DNA of 64,000 nt from Streptomyces cucumeris (GCF_024295805.1 NZ_JANCLX010000001.1:233891-297890); one strand, 5' to 3'. Positions 1 through 8,918 are shown, numbered from the stretch's first letter. Translations and numbers: made by a program. The notes: generated from the letters alone by a model not told the origin.

Positions 1-870
1 GGGACGGTGTTCCAGCTCGGCTCGATCGGCAAGACGCTCACCGCCACCGCGCTCGCCCGCGCCGTCCACGCGGGCACCACCCGCCTCGACGCCCCGCTGA
101 CACTGCCCGCCCGGTTCCCCGTCCCGCACAAGGGCGGCCGCCGGATCACCCTGCGCGATCTGGCCACCCACAGCTCCGGGCTGCCCTCACTGCCGCCGAA
201 CCTCTTCACCGAGGCCGATCCGTACAACCCCTACGCCCACTACACCCTGGACGACCTCGCCGAAGGGCTGGCCGCGACGGAACTGGCGACGGTGCCGGGG
301 AAGACCTACGCCTACTCCAACCTCGGCTTCGGACTGCTCGGCCAGGCCCTGGCCTTCGACGGTGTGGACGCGATGCTCCGGCGCCGGGTCACCGGACCGC
401 TGGGCCTGCGGGACACCAGGACGACGCTGACGCGGGACATGGCGGCCCGCAAGGCCGTCGGCCACCTCGAGGGCAAGGCCGTACCGGACTGGCGCGACCC
501 GGTGCTCAGCGCCGCGGGCACCTCGATGTACAGCACCGCCGACGACATGCTGCGCTACCTCGGCGCCCAGCTCCGGCCGGAGCGCTCACCGTTCCGTGAG
601 GCCGTCGAGCTGACCCAGCGCCCGCACTTCACCGCGGACGAGGGGCTGCGCCTCGGCCTCGGCTGGCACCTCTCCCCGCTGCCGAGCGGTCACACCATGG
701 CCTGGCACAACGGCGGCACCGGCGGCTTCAGCAGTTGCGCGGCGTTCAGCCGGGGCAGCGGTACGGCGGTGGTGATGATGGTGAACACCGCCAGTGAGGA
801 GACCGAGGACCAGGCCCGCCCGGTCGACGCCCTCACCATCGGACTGCTGCGCGAACTCGACGCGGCCTGA
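1..870 (+). CDS. Serine hydrolase of the class C beta-lactamase / DD-peptidase-like family, 5' end missing
   Basis: The reading frame is open from the first base, so the start lies outside the window. The SxxK nucleophile motif (GSIGK) lies near the visible N-terminus, with the YSN motif (YAYSNLGFG) about 90 residues later. An HNGG stretch near residue 237 corresponds to the third active-site motif of the family. These are the hallmarks of the beta-lactamase/penicillin-binding-like fold, which hydrolyses esters, amides or peptides through an acyl-serine. At least 289 residues are visible, roughly the core domain, so only the signal or N-terminal segment should be missing. Substrate cannot be told from sequence. 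It converges on the next gene with only about 30 nt between stops. Confidence 0.85.
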   Translation, partial: GTVFQLGSIGKTLTATALARAVHAGTTRLDAPLTLPARFPVPHKGGRRITLRDLATHSSGLPSLPPNLFTEADPYNPYAHYTLDDLAEGLAATELATVPGKTYAYSNLGFGLLGQALAFDGVDAMLRRRVTGPLGLRDTRTTLTRDMAARKAVGHLEGKAVPDWRDPVLSAAGTSMYSTADDMLRYLGAQLRPERSPFREAVELTQRPHFTADEGLRLGLGWHLSPLPSGHTMAWHNGGTGGFSSCAAFSRGSGTAVVMMVNTASEETEDQARPVDALTIGLLRELDAA

Positions 871-899
871 TCCGGACCACCCGGGGGAAACACCGTCGC

Positions 900-2387
900 T
901 TACTGCAGGTGCCCTGGGGTCGCCCTCTCGATCGCCGGCGGCTTCCAGCCGGTGCCGTCGAGCAGTCCGGGCAGGGCGTCGGGGGAGGGGCCGTAGAGGC
1001 GCCACATGAGACTGAAACCGTCCTCGGGCGCCGGAAGCCAGTTCTTCCGCTCGGCCTTGTCGGTCGGCTCATCGTGCTGGACGTAGAGATCGATGGAGCC
1101 GTCGCTGTTGCGGTGCAGATCCGAGCGGTCGTTGAGCACGTACCGGTCGATCGGGTTCGGCACGAAGAACCCGTTCTTGTCGTACATGGTCAGGGACCAG
1201 AAGCCCTTCACCGGTGGCATCTGCCCGGCCGGGATGTGCAGCACGTACCTGTTGGCACCCGAGAGCGGCCGGGACTGCCTGTCGGTCCGTGCGAAGGGGT
1301 ACACGGAGATGTGCGACAGCGGCGCTCCGAGGCCGATCTGGTCCACGACGGCCCGCCGTCGGTAGTCGGTGCCGTAGGCGCCGGTGTTCATCACGAGGTA
1401 CCCGTTGTGAGCCGGTGCGCTGGCGGCGTACATCCGCTTCACCACATCGTCGGTGTGCGCCCGGCCCTGGGCGACCGCGTCCCGCATCCCGCGCAGGGTG
1501 GCGGCACTGAGCCGGTGGCTGCGGGCGGGGTCCATACCCGGTCCGACACCGATCCGCTTGAGCCGCTTGAGCAGCCTCCGGTCCCCGGGCATCGGCTTGA
1601 AGGTCCGCAGTTCCCTGCCGAGCGCGGTGTAGAACGTCAGCGGGTCGTCACCGGGCTGGGTGCCGGGAACCGTGGCGATGTTCAGTGTGGTGTCCGGGGG
1701 AGACGGCTTCGGCGGGGTGTGCGGCCGGCCGTAGCGGGACAGCGGGGTGACCGTGTACCGCTTCTGGATCGCGTTGACGGCCGGGGTGTCCGACGCGCCG
1801 CGGATCAGCGTGCGGCCGAGGATCCACACGCGCTTGTAGGGCGATTCGATGCGGTGCACCCCGGCGGGCAGGTCGCCGGTGTATCCGGGGGGTACGACGG
1901 CGAAGTCGCCGCCACGGGTCAGCCGGTGGGTCCCCTTGTCGCGTGGCCCGTCATGCGAGGTGATGTTGTAGAAGTTCTCCGTCCAGGGCGTCAGCATCTC
2001 CATGACGTAGAACCGGTTCTTGATCGCCGGCACATGGATCACCTGCGGCTCGTCGGACAGGTCGAGCCATGCGAGCGAGTACAGCGTGTCGGCGTTGGGT
2101 GCGACGACGGATCGCTGATCCGGCCTGGGAACCACCAGCTTCGGCAGGTGGTTGAACTGGTTGACCGGCCCGTTGCCCGAGCCGTCGGAGACATTGACGC
2201 TCGTCGAGGTCTGGAACAGGCGCTCGGTGTCCAGGAGCGGCAGGCCGTAGTCGTACGCCCGCTGTCCGAGGGCGTAGCCGGTGCGGTAGTCGCCGCCCTT
2301 GCCCTCCTTGGAATCCGCGCTGGCGGCGGCCGGCACGAGCAGCACACCCGCGACCACAGCCGCTGCGACCTTGGTGAGGTACTTCAA
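900..2387 (-). CDS. Secreted DUF1254/DUF1214 domain protein
   Basis: A 495-residue product. I chose the TTG at 2387 because a GAAGGGG ribosome site lies just upstream and because it gives a clean signal peptide (KYLTK followed by a hydrophobic AAAVVAGVLLVPAAASA run). The N-terminal half fits DUF1254 and the C-terminal half DUF1214, the usual order of this secreted family. A WSLTMYD stretch and the final tryptophan-rich part are typical of DUF1214. Biochemical function is unknown. An inverted repeat at 2471-2497 upstream shares its core with repeats beside the neighbouring regulator, so it may belong to that regulon. Open frame extends upstream of the TTG, but that stretch lies over the regulator gene and is not protein-like. 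Confidence 0.85.
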   Translation of the reverse strand: MKYLTKVAAAVVAGVLLVPAAASADSKEGKGGDYRTGYALGQRAYDYGLPLLDTERLFQTSTSVNVSDGSGNGPVNQFNHLPKLVVPRPDQRSVVAPNADTLYSLAWLDLSDEPQVIHVPAIKNRFYVMEMLTPWTENFYNITSHDGPRDKGTHRLTRGGDFAVVPPGYTGDLPAGVHRIESPYKRVWILGRTLIRGASDTPAVNAIQKRYTVTPLSRYGRPHTPPKPSPPDTTLNIATVPGTQPGDDPLTFYTALGRELRTFKPMPGDRRLLKRLKRIGVGPGMDPARSHRLSAATLRGMRDAVAQGRAHTDDVVKRMYAASAPAHNGYLVMNTGAYGTDYRRRAVVDQIGLGAPLSHISVYPFARTDRQSRPLSGANRYVLHIPAGQMPPVKGFWSLTMYDKNGFFVPNPIDRYVLNDRSDLHRNSDGSIDLYVQHDEPTDKAERKNWLPAPEDGFSLMWRLYGPSPDALPGLLDGTGWKPPAIERATPGHLQ

Positions 2388-2470
2388 TTCCGGTGCCCCT
2401 TCCGGTTGTCGTGTACGAGGTCCGGCGGGCGAAGTTATGCGAGCGCGACGGACGGCGTCTCGGCGTGAAG

Positions 2471-2497
2471 CGACAAAATGGCGGGGGTGGTTTGTCG
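2471..2497. promoter_or_regulatory. Inverted repeat upstream of the DUF1254 gene (candidate operator)
   Basis: Arms CGACAAA (2471-2477) and TTTGTCG (2491-2497) are perfect complements separated by 13 nt. The site is about 85-110 nt upstream of the TTG start. The TTGTCG/CGACAA core recurs in the palindrome at 3892-3910. A shared regulator, perhaps the adjacent PucR-type protein, is an inference. Confidence 0.4.
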
Positions 2498-2550
2498 TCG
2501 AGCGCCAAGGACCACGGCCCCGGCCGCGCCGCGGTCGGCTCGGCGGCACC

Positions 2551-3825
2551 TCAGAAGGCGGACTCGCCGTCGACGACGGGCAGCAGCGCAAGGGCGACGC
2601 GCAGATCGAGGGTGTCCTCCTCGATACCGCGGCCGAGGAGCCGTTCCGCCTGGAGGACGCGGTACCGCACGGTGTTCCCGTGCACACCGAGCCGCTGACC
2701 GGTCCGGGACCGGCTCGCGTTCTCATCGAGATACACCGCCAGGGTCTTCGCCAGGCGCCGCGTCGCTTCGTCGCGGTCGGCCAGCCTCCCCAGGACACGG
2801 TGGACGAACGTCGTGGCCAGGTCCATGTCGACACTCGCCATGGCGGCGACCACCACATCCGCGTACCAGGTGACCCGTTCGGCACCGGTCCCGATCAGCG
2901 AGGCCACGCGGCGGGCATGGACCGCCTCGTTGTACGTCCGGCGGAACCCGGTCAGCCCGGAACCCGGCTCACCGATCGCCAGCCGCACTCCGTCCGGTGC
3001 GGGCCCACCGGATCCCGGGAGCGGGGGGCGTCCGGCGGAGAAGCCGCAGGCACCACTCACCCACATCACCGCGGCACGCAGACCGGTCGGCTGGATGAGT
3101 GTGGCGTCGCCGCCGAGACCGGCCGCGACCTTCGCCAGCGCCGGCTCCAGAATGTCCAGCGCGTCCTCGTCGGCGGCGGTGTCCATCCACGCGATGACGG
3201 CCACATGACGGCGCTCCAGGCCGTAGCGCAGCCGCCGTTCGGCGCGCCGCGCGTCCTTCTCCCGGCCGGCCATGATGTCGGCGATCACCTCGGTGCGCGC
3301 CGCGGACGTGCTCCGCAACCACAACCGCTGCTCGGCCTCATAGACCCGCTCGGCCTCGGCGACCGAGGCGTCGACGTAGGTGAAGAGCCATGCGGACCCG
3401 AGCTCGACCGCCTTGAGCAGTTCTCGCTGACTGTCGGCACGCCGGGCGATGCGCGCCAGGAGCCACTCCCAGACCACCTCGTGTCCCAGGCGGTAGAAAC
3501 GCGTCAACGACGTGAAGGCCACCTGCCGCTGCACCTCGGTGCGGGCGAATGCGAGGGTGGCCGGGGGAAGCTCGACCCGCCGGGGGTCCGCGCCGCGCTC
3601 CATCAGCCGGGCGAACAGCCGGATGTTGGCCTCCGTGCTGCCGAGGTTCTCCCCCCGGCTGTCCGCGTTGTCGAACAGCTCGGGAAACTCGGCGCGGATG
3701 GTCTCCGCCGCGTGCGCGGCCAGCGCTGTGGAACCCTCGAGCAGCTCAGCGGCTACGGGGCGCAGAACACGGGACCAGGCCCGGTGCGCGGCCGGTTCCC
3801 GCGCGGGCGCCCACTCGACCTCCAC
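2551..3825 (-). CDS. PucR/CdaR-type helix-turn-helix transcriptional regulator
   Basis: About 424 residues from the GTG at 3825; earlier in-frame starts would run into the operator-rich gap. The C-terminal 60 residues contain the PucR-family HTH: LAKTLAVYLDENASRSRTGQRLGVHGNTVRYRV is the region, with the diagnostic HxNTVRYR motif. The middle holds a GGDEF-like degenerate domain (with AIGEPGSGLTGFRRTYNEA) as in CdaR/PucR proteins, and the N-terminus is a helical sensory region. Such proteins usually control catabolic genes next to them. It is divergent from an acyl-CoA ligase gene and downstream of a set of inverted repeats. The ribosome site is weak, so the start is the least certain part. Confidence 0.85.
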   Translation of the reverse strand: MEVEWAPAREPAAHRAWSRVLRPVAAELLEGSTALAAHAAETIRAEFPELFDNADSRGENLGSTEANIRLFARLMERGADPRRVELPPATLAFARTEVQRQVAFTSLTRFYRLGHEVVWEWLLARIARRADSQRELLKAVELGSAWLFTYVDASVAEAERVYEAEQRLWLRSTSAARTEVIADIMAGREKDARRAERRLRYGLERRHVAVIAWMDTAADEDALDILEPALAKVAAGLGGDATLIQPTGLRAAVMWVSGACGFSAGRPPLPGSGGPAPDGVRLAIGEPGSGLTGFRRTYNEAVHARRVASLIGTGAERVTWYADVVVAAMASVDMDLATTFVHRVLGRLADRDEATRRLAKTLAVYLDENASRSRTGQRLGVHGNTVRYRVLQAERLLGRGIEEDTLDLRVALALLPVVDGESAF

Positions 3826-3891
3826 GGAGCGAATGTAGCCGGTGAACGGACGGCGCGGCCAGAGCTGTGCCGGGGTGGTCGCGGGGAGTGA

Positions 3892-3960
3892 GTTGTCGCC
3901 CGGCGACAACGGGCGGGGCGGTTCTCGTCGCCGGGTGACGAGAACCGGCCGGACGGTTCT
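3892..3960. promoter_or_regulatory. Three consecutive inverted repeats in the divergent gap between regulator and acyl-CoA ligase
   Basis: First, GTTGTCGCC (3892-3900) and GGCGACAAC (3902-3910), a 9-nt arm palindrome with one central base. Second, GGTTCTCGTC (3920-3929) and GACGAGAACC (3937-3946), 10-nt arms with a 7-nt spacer. Third, AGAACCG (3941-3947) and CGGTTCT (3954-3960), sharing bases with the second. They sit between the PucR-type gene and the ligase start at 4004. Arrangement and density suggest operator sites for the local regulator. This is an inference from position. Confidence 0.5.
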
Positions 3961-4003
3961 TCGTACGGTGCGCCCCACGCAGAGACGCAGCAAGGAGAAC
4001 TCG

Positions 4004-5614
4004 TTGATCAACGGACTCACCATGGACGACTGCCCGCTCACCCTGACCGCGGTCGTCGAGCGCGCCGAAACGTTTCACCACGGTCGCTCCGTCGTCTCCC
4101 GGCGCCCGGACGGTGACATCGTCCGCACCACGCTGGGCGCCTGCGCGCACCGGGCCCGGCGTCTCGCGACCGCGCTCGCGTCCCTGGGAGTGGAAGCGGG
4201 GGACCGGGTCGCGACGCTGCTGTGGAACCAGGCCGAACATCTGGAACTGTATTTCGCGGTGCCCACGATGGGCGCCGTGATCCATACGCTCAACCCCCGG
4301 TTGCACCCCGATGACCTGGGTGCCATCGCCGCCGACGCGGACGACAAGGTCCTCGTCGTCGACGACTCACTGCTCGGGGTGCTGGCGGGGTTCCATGACG
4401 CGCATGCCTTCCGGCACATCATCGTCGTCGGCGGCACCGGCGACACACCGGCAGGGGCACGGGACTACGAAGAGCTGATCGCCTCCGCCGAGCCGATGCG
4501 GTGGCCGGTGCTCGATGAACGGCGCGCGGCCGCGATGTGCTACACGTCGGGCACGACCGGCCGCCCCAAAGGGGTGGTGTACTCGCACCGGGCCCTGGTG
4601 CTGCACTCCCTGGTGGCGGCACTGCCCGACCAGTTGGAGGTCTCGGCGCGCGACACGGTGCTGCCGGTCGTGCCGATGTTCCACGCGAACGCGTGGGGTC
4701 TGCCGTACGCCGCCGCCCTCACCGGCGCCGCTCTCGTGCTGCCCGGCCCCCGGCTCGATCCGGTGAGTGTGCTGGACCTCCTGGCCGGGGAGCGCGTCAC
4801 CATGACCGCCGGTGTCCCCACCGTGTGGATGGGGATGCTCGCCGCCCTCGACGCCGAACCCTGGCGGTGGGACCTCGACGGGCTGGAGCGGCTCATCGTG
4901 GGCGGCGCCGCCGTGCCCCGCAGCATGCTCGAAGGCTTCGACCGGCACGGACTGCAGGTCATCCAGGCCTGGGGCATGACGGAGACCGCTCCCATCGGCA
5001 GTGTCTGCCGTCTGCCCGAAGAGCTCGACGAGGCCACGCCCGACGAGAGGTACGAGTTCCGCGGGCGGCAGGGCATCGCCGCCCCGTTCGTCGACATCCG
5101 GGCCAGAGGCGACGACGGCCGGCTGATCGCCTGGGATGACCGGGCCATGGGCGAGCTGGAGGTCCGCGGTCCCTGGGTCGCGGCGTCGTATCACCGCCGT
5201 GGCTCGGATGAGGCGAGCTTCACCGCCGACGGCTGGTTCCGTACCGGCGACATCGTCCGTATCGACCCCCGCGGCTGCATCCGCATCTGCGACCGCGCCA
5301 AGGATCTCGTCAAGTCCGGCGGTGAATGGATTTCCTCGGTGGACCTGGAGAACCACCTCATGGCCCACCCCGCCGTGGCCCAGGCCGCGGTCATCGCCGT
5401 CCCCGACGACCGCTGGGGCGAGCGCCCGCTCGCTGCCATCGCGCTCCACGAGGGCACGACCGCATCACCCGACGAGCTGCGCGAACACCTGACCCAGGAG
5501 TTCGCGAAATGGCAGCTGCCCGACCGGTTCGAGTTCATGGCCACGATCCCGACGACCGCGACCGGCAAGTTCCAGAAGACCGCGCTGCGCGAGCGATTCA
5601 CGCGCGGTGTCTGA
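4004..5614 (+). CDS. AMP-binding long-chain acyl-CoA synthetase
   Basis: 536 residues from a TTG start at 4004 that sits 6 nt after a perfect AAGGAGA site (3992-3998). The P-loop-like motif CYTSGTTGRPKG, the WGMTE motif, the GWFRTGD motif and a C-terminal lysine in TATGKFQK define an adenylate-forming enzyme. It should activate a fatty or aryl acid to an acyl-AMP and then the CoA thioester. Substrate is not predictable, though it resembles medium/long-chain ligases. The following NTF2-like gene starts 27 nt downstream, so they are probably co-transcribed. The divergent PucR-type gene and the inverted repeats between them suggest local control. Confidence 0.9.
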   Translation: MINGLTMDDCPLTLTAVVERAETFHHGRSVVSRRPDGDIVRTTLGACAHRARRLATALASLGVEAGDRVATLLWNQAEHLELYFAVPTMGAVIHTLNPRLHPDDLGAIAADADDKVLVVDDSLLGVLAGFHDAHAFRHIIVVGGTGDTPAGARDYEELIASAEPMRWPVLDERRAAAMCYTSGTTGRPKGVVYSHRALVLHSLVAALPDQLEVSARDTVLPVVPMFHANAWGLPYAAALTGAALVLPGPRLDPVSVLDLLAGERVTMTAGVPTVWMGMLAALDAEPWRWDLDGLERLIVGGAAVPRSMLEGFDRHGLQVIQAWGMTETAPIGSVCRLPEELDEATPDERYEFRGRQGIAAPFVDIRARGDDGRLIAWDDRAMGELEVRGPWVAASYHRRGSDEASFTADGWFRTGDIVRIDPRGCIRICDRAKDLVKSGGEWISSVDLENHLMAHPAVAQAAVIAVPDDRWGERPLAAIALHEGTTASPDELREHLTQEFAKWQLPDRFEFMATIPTTATGKFQKTALRERFTRGV

Positions 5615-5641
5615 TCCGTCATACCCAGGAAGGAATGCACC

Positions 5642-6244
5642 ATGGCCAGGTTCGACATCACCATGACCAATGCCGCCGTCGAGCGGCTGATAGAGACCAC
5701 CGACAACCCCCGCCATCTCTACCTCCTGCACGCCTACAACCGGCACCGCTACCTGGAGATGGCGGGGCGCTGGGAGGAGATCTTCGCGCCCGAGATGACC
5801 GTGGAACACCCCGTCTACCACTTCAACGTCTTCGGTATCAGCACAACCCTCGAGGGCGCCGACGCGGTGAAGAACGTCTACAGCGAGTGGGCGCGGACCG
5901 GGCAGTCGATCTTCTACGCTGAGAACGAGAAGCTGGCCGTCGGTGACAACGTCATCTGCTCCACCGCGGTGCTCTACCAGCAGACACCCGGGGCCGTGCT
6001 CGCAGCCGGCGGTGCGCCGGTCGACCCCGATGCCACCTACCTGGTCAAGAACCTCGAGCACATGATCTGGCCGTACGACGACGAAGGGCGGCTGCTCGGT
6101 GAGGATGTGTGGGAGGTCGACGAATCCACGCGCGAGATCATCCCGCTGGATCCCTCCGAGGTGCTGACGTCCAGTCAGTCGGCCGCGCTTCTGGCACCGC
6201 TGATCAAGCCCCTCCCCGCCCGGCGGACGGCTCTCACATCCTGA
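5642..6244 (+). CDS. NTF2-like (SnoaL-type fold) protein
   Basis: 200 residues, ATG at 5642 preceded by AGGAAGGA. The pattern of an N-terminal helix followed by WEEIFAPEMTVEHP and later curved-sheet segments fits the NTF2-like/SnoaL cone fold, which includes small isomerases, hydrolases and dehydratases. No catalytic residue set can be assigned with confidence. Coupling to the acyl-CoA ligase suggests it acts on the activated acid or its precursor. Longer than the usual 130-150 residues; the extra part is the C-terminal tail after about residue 155. Confidence 0.7.
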   Translation: MARFDITMTNAAVERLIETTDNPRHLYLLHAYNRHRYLEMAGRWEEIFAPEMTVEHPVYHFNVFGISTTLEGADAVKNVYSEWARTGQSIFYAENEKLAVGDNVICSTAVLYQQTPGAVLAAGGAPVDPDATYLVKNLEHMIWPYDDEGRLLGEDVWEVDESTREIIPLDPSEVLTSSQSAALLAPLIKPLPARRTALTS

Positions 6245-6296
6245 CCGAGTTCGAGACAGGTGGAGAGGTCATGCGGGGTGTGGCGGCATCCGCCGG

Positions 6297-7826
6297 TCAG
6301 ATGTCGCGGAAGGTCTCGATCTGGGAGCCGATCGAGTTCAGCCGCTCCGCCAGATCCTCGTAACCGCGGTTGATGACATAGACGTTGCGCAGCACCGAGG
6401 TGCCGGGCGCCGCCATCATCGCCAGCAGCACCACCACCGCGGGCCGCAGCGCGGGCGGGCACATCATCTCGGCGGCGCGCCAGCGGGTCGGGCCCTCGAC
6501 CAGGACCCGGTGCGGGTCGAGCAGTTTGACGTGCGCGCCCAGCCGGTTGAGCTCGGTCAGATAGATGGCGCGGTTGTCGTAGACCCAGTCATGGATGAGC
6601 GTCGAGCCCTGGGCGGCGGCCGCGATGGCGGCGAAGAAGGGCACGTTGTCGATGTTGACGCCGGGGAACGGCATCGGGTGGATCTTGTCGATCGGGGCCT
6701 GGAGCTTGGACGGGCGGACCGTCAGATCGACCAGCCGGGTGCGGCCGTTGTCCGCCGGGTACTCCCGGGAGCGCTCATGGTCGAGCCCCATCTCCTCCAG
6801 GATGGCCAGCTCGATCTCCAGGAACTCCACCGGAACCCGCCGGATCGTCAGCTCCGACTCCGTCACCACGGCGGCGGCCAGCAGGCTCATCGCCTCCACC
6901 GGATCCTCGGAGGGCGCGTAGTCCACATCCCGGTCGATGTCGGTGACCCCGTGCACGGTGAGGGTGGTGGTGCCCACGCCCTCGACCTTCACCCCCAACT
7001 CCTCCAGGAAGAAGCACAGGTCCTGGACCATGTAGTTGGAGGAGGCGTTGCGGATCACCGTGACCCCGTCGTGCCGGGCGGCGGCCAGCAGCGCGTTCTC
7101 GGTCACGGTGTCACCGCGTTCGGTCAGCACGATGGCGCGGCCGGGGGTGACCGAGCGGTCCACCTGGGCGTGGTACATCCCGTCGGTGGCGGTCACTTCG
7201 AGGCCGAAGGGGCGCAGTGCGGTCATATGGGGCTGCACGGTGCGGGTGCCGAGGTCGCAGCCGCCCGCGTAGGGGATCCGGAACCGGTCCAGCCGGTGCA
7301 GCAGCGGACCGAGGAACATGATGACGCTGCGTGTCCGGCGGGCGGCCTCGGTGTCCATGGTGGCGAGGTCGAGTTCGGCGGGCGGCACGATCTCCAGATC
7401 GGCCCCGTCGTTGATCCAGCGGGTGCGGACGCCGATGCTGCCGAGCACTTCGAGGATGCGGTAGACCTCCTCGATCCGGGCGACTCTGCGCAGCGTCGTA
7501 CGGCCGGAGTTGAGGAGCGAGGCGCACAACAGCGCCACACAGGCGTTCTTGCTCGTCTTCACGTCGATGGCGCCGGAGAGTTGGCGGCCGCCCACCACCC
7601 GCAGATGCATCGGACCGGCGTAGCCCAGGGAGACGATCTCGCTGTCCAGGGCCTCCCCGATCCTGGCGATCATCTCAAGACTGATGTTCTGATTCCCCCG
7701 CTCGATGCGGTTGACCGCGCTCTGGCTGGTGCCGAGCGCTTCGGCGAGCTGTGACTGGGTCCAGCCGCGGTGCTGTCGGGCGTCACGGATGAGCTTGCCG
7801 ATACGTGAGAGGTAGTCGTCAGTCAT
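6297..7826 (-). CDS. XRE-type DNA-binding domain fused to a MurA-like enolpyruvyl transferase
   Basis: 509 residues. Residues about 10-62 are a Cro/CI-type helix-turn-helix (WTQSQLAEALGTSQSAVNRIERG). Residues about 74-505 are an EPT/MurA fold. MurA transfers enolpyruvate from PEP to UDP-N-acetylglucosamine at the first step of peptidoglycan synthesis. Key MurA positions seem kept: the Lys-Asn pair (K93-N94) and the PEP-attacking cysteine in GGCDLGTR (C190). The loop that normally reads FPTDxQ is changed to a VNIDNV stretch, keeping the Asp. I recall that such a fusion occurs in other streptomycetes. It could be an enzyme, a sensor of cell-wall precursors that controls transcription, or both. 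A 16-nt palindrome lies just upstream of its start. Confidence 0.88.
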   Translation of the reverse strand: MTDDYLSRIGKLIRDARQHRGWTQSQLAEALGTSQSAVNRIERGNQNISLEMIARIGEALDSEIVSLGYAGPMHLRVVGGRQLSGAIDVKTSKNACVALLCASLLNSGRTTLRRVARIEEVYRILEVLGSIGVRTRWINDGADLEIVPPAELDLATMDTEAARRTRSVIMFLGPLLHRLDRFRIPYAGGCDLGTRTVQPHMTALRPFGLEVTATDGMYHAQVDRSVTPGRAIVLTERGDTVTENALLAAARHDGVTVIRNASSNYMVQDLCFFLEELGVKVEGVGTTTLTVHGVTDIDRDVDYAPSEDPVEAMSLLAAAVVTESELTIRRVPVEFLEIELAILEEMGLDHERSREYPADNGRTRLVDLTVRPSKLQAPIDKIHPMPFPGVNIDNVPFFAAIAAAAQGSTLIHDWVYDNRAIYLTELNRLGAHVKLLDPHRVLVEGPTRWRAAEMMCPPALRPAVVVLLAMMAAPGTSVLRNVYVINRGYEDLAERLNSIGSQIETFRDI

Positions 7827-7838
7827 AACTCCGAGGCT

Positions 7839-7854
7839 ATCTCAGATATGAGAT
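7839..7854. promoter_or_regulatory. Palindrome next to the XRE-MurA start (candidate autoregulatory operator)
   Basis: ATCTCA (7839-7844) and TGAGAT (7849-7854) are perfect complements around GATA. The repeat lies 13-28 nt upstream of the ATG at 7826, where a repressor would block transcription or initiation. XRE proteins commonly bind such short palindromes near their own genes. Position is the only support. Confidence 0.5.
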
Positions 7855-7903
7855 GCGCATGGTGATGGAGGGATGGGCGTGGCGCGGTCTGTCCAGCCGG
7901 AAG

Positions 7904-7926
7904 TTGTTCTACTACTATGCGAACAA
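7904..7926 (+). promoter_or_regulatory. Inverted repeat over a probable -10 box before the DUF1648-GntR operon
   Basis: TTGTTC (7904-7909) and GAACAA (7921-7926) flank an 11-nt spacer containing TACTAT (7913-7918), a good -10 sequence. The ribosome site AAGGGGG follows at once and the ATG is at 7937, so the transcript leader would be very short. The second gene of the operon is a GntR-type regulator, so autoregulation at this site is plausible. Confidence 0.45.
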
Positions 7927-7936
7927 GGGGGTTGCC

Positions 7937-8917
7937 ATGAACTGTTCCGTCCGTCGCGCGATCGTCGTCGCCGCGCCGTTCCCGCTGGCCTGGGCCGGTG
8001 TGGTGGGAGTCTTCACCGCACTGGGCGACCGCTTGCCGGACCGGCTCGCCACCCACTTCGGCACCTCCGGCCAGGCCGACGGATTCACCGGTCCGGGTGC
8101 CTTCCTCTCGGTGGTGGCGGCCCTCTTCCTCATCCCCGGAGCGGTCGCCGCGGGGCTCGCCGCCGGGTCGCGCACCCCGCTCGGGGAGCGACGGGCGATG
8201 GTCGCTGTCGGTTACGGAACCCCCGCCCAGCTCGGCTGTGTCCTCGCCCTGCTGCTCCTCGCCAACGCCGAGGCCGGGACGGCGGGTCCGGAGGGGGTGG
8301 AGTTCCCGCTGTGGCGGCTGGCGGCGTCCTGCGCCGTCGCGGTGGCCGTCGGCTGGCTGGGCTGGCTCCTCGCCGGGCTGGACACCGCACGACCGGCCGG
8401 AAGCGCCGATCCGGAGAGCGGGCCGCGTCTTCCGCTCGCCCAGGGCGAGTTGGCCAGCTGGACCCGCGCCGTGGGATCGCCGGTACTGCTCGGCACGGGC
8501 GGGGTCACCGCCGTGCTCGGCGGGGCGCTGGCCTTCGCCGCGGGCCCGGCGGCCGGGCTGCCGCTGGCCGCCATCGGCTCGGCCGTCGCGCTGTTCTCCG
8601 GCTGCCGGGTGACCGTCGACCGCCGGGGTCTGACCGTCACCGCCCGGTTCGCCCCGCGTCCCCGGCTGCGGGTGCCGCTGGAGCGGATCGAGGGCGCCCT
8701 CAGCCGGGAGGTCCGCGCCGCGGAACTGGGCGGCTGGGGCTACCGGTCGGCGGCGGGGCGCAGCGGTCTGGTGCTCCGCTCGGGCGAGGCGCTGAGCCTG
8801 CGGCTGGCCACCGGCCGGGAGTTCGTGGTGACCGTGGACGACGCGGCCACGGCGGCCGCCCTGCTCAACACCCTCGCCGAACGCGGCCGTACGACCGCTA
8901 GGGGAGGGCGGGACTGA
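7937..8917 (+). CDS. DUF1648 multi-pass membrane protein
   Basis: 326 residues from the ATG at 7937, preceded by AAGGGGG. The N-terminal segment with LPDRLATHFGTSGQADGFTG matches the DUF1648 signature and is followed by several hydrophobic segments, including AVAVAVGWLGWLLAGL. The C-terminal 120 residues form a soluble domain with a PH-like pattern (CRVTVDRRGLTVTARF and then ERIEGALSREV). DUF1648 proteins, related to SdpI, are often paired with small ArsR or GntR regulators and linked to envelope stress. The next gene, a GntR regulator, begins 1 nt after its stop, so the two are translationally linked. Confidence 0.8.
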   Translation: MNCSVRRAIVVAAPFPLAWAGVVGVFTALGDRLPDRLATHFGTSGQADGFTGPGAFLSVVAALFLIPGAVAAGLAAGSRTPLGERRAMVAVGYGTPAQLGCVLALLLLANAEAGTAGPEGVEFPLWRLAASCAVAVAVGWLGWLLAGLDTARPAGSADPESGPRLPLAQGELASWTRAVGSPVLLGTGGVTAVLGGALAFAAGPAAGLPLAAIGSAVALFSGCRVTVDRRGLTVTARFAPRPRLRVPLERIEGALSREVRAAELGGWGYRSAAGRSGLVLRSGEALSLRLATGREFVVTVDDAATAAALLNTLAERGRTTARGGRD

Positions 8918-8918
8918 G

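Noticed and set aside
2388..2885. N-terminal extension of the DUF1254 frame
   Set aside because: It would run antisense-parallel over the regulator region and lacks a signal peptide; the TTG at 2387 gives one.
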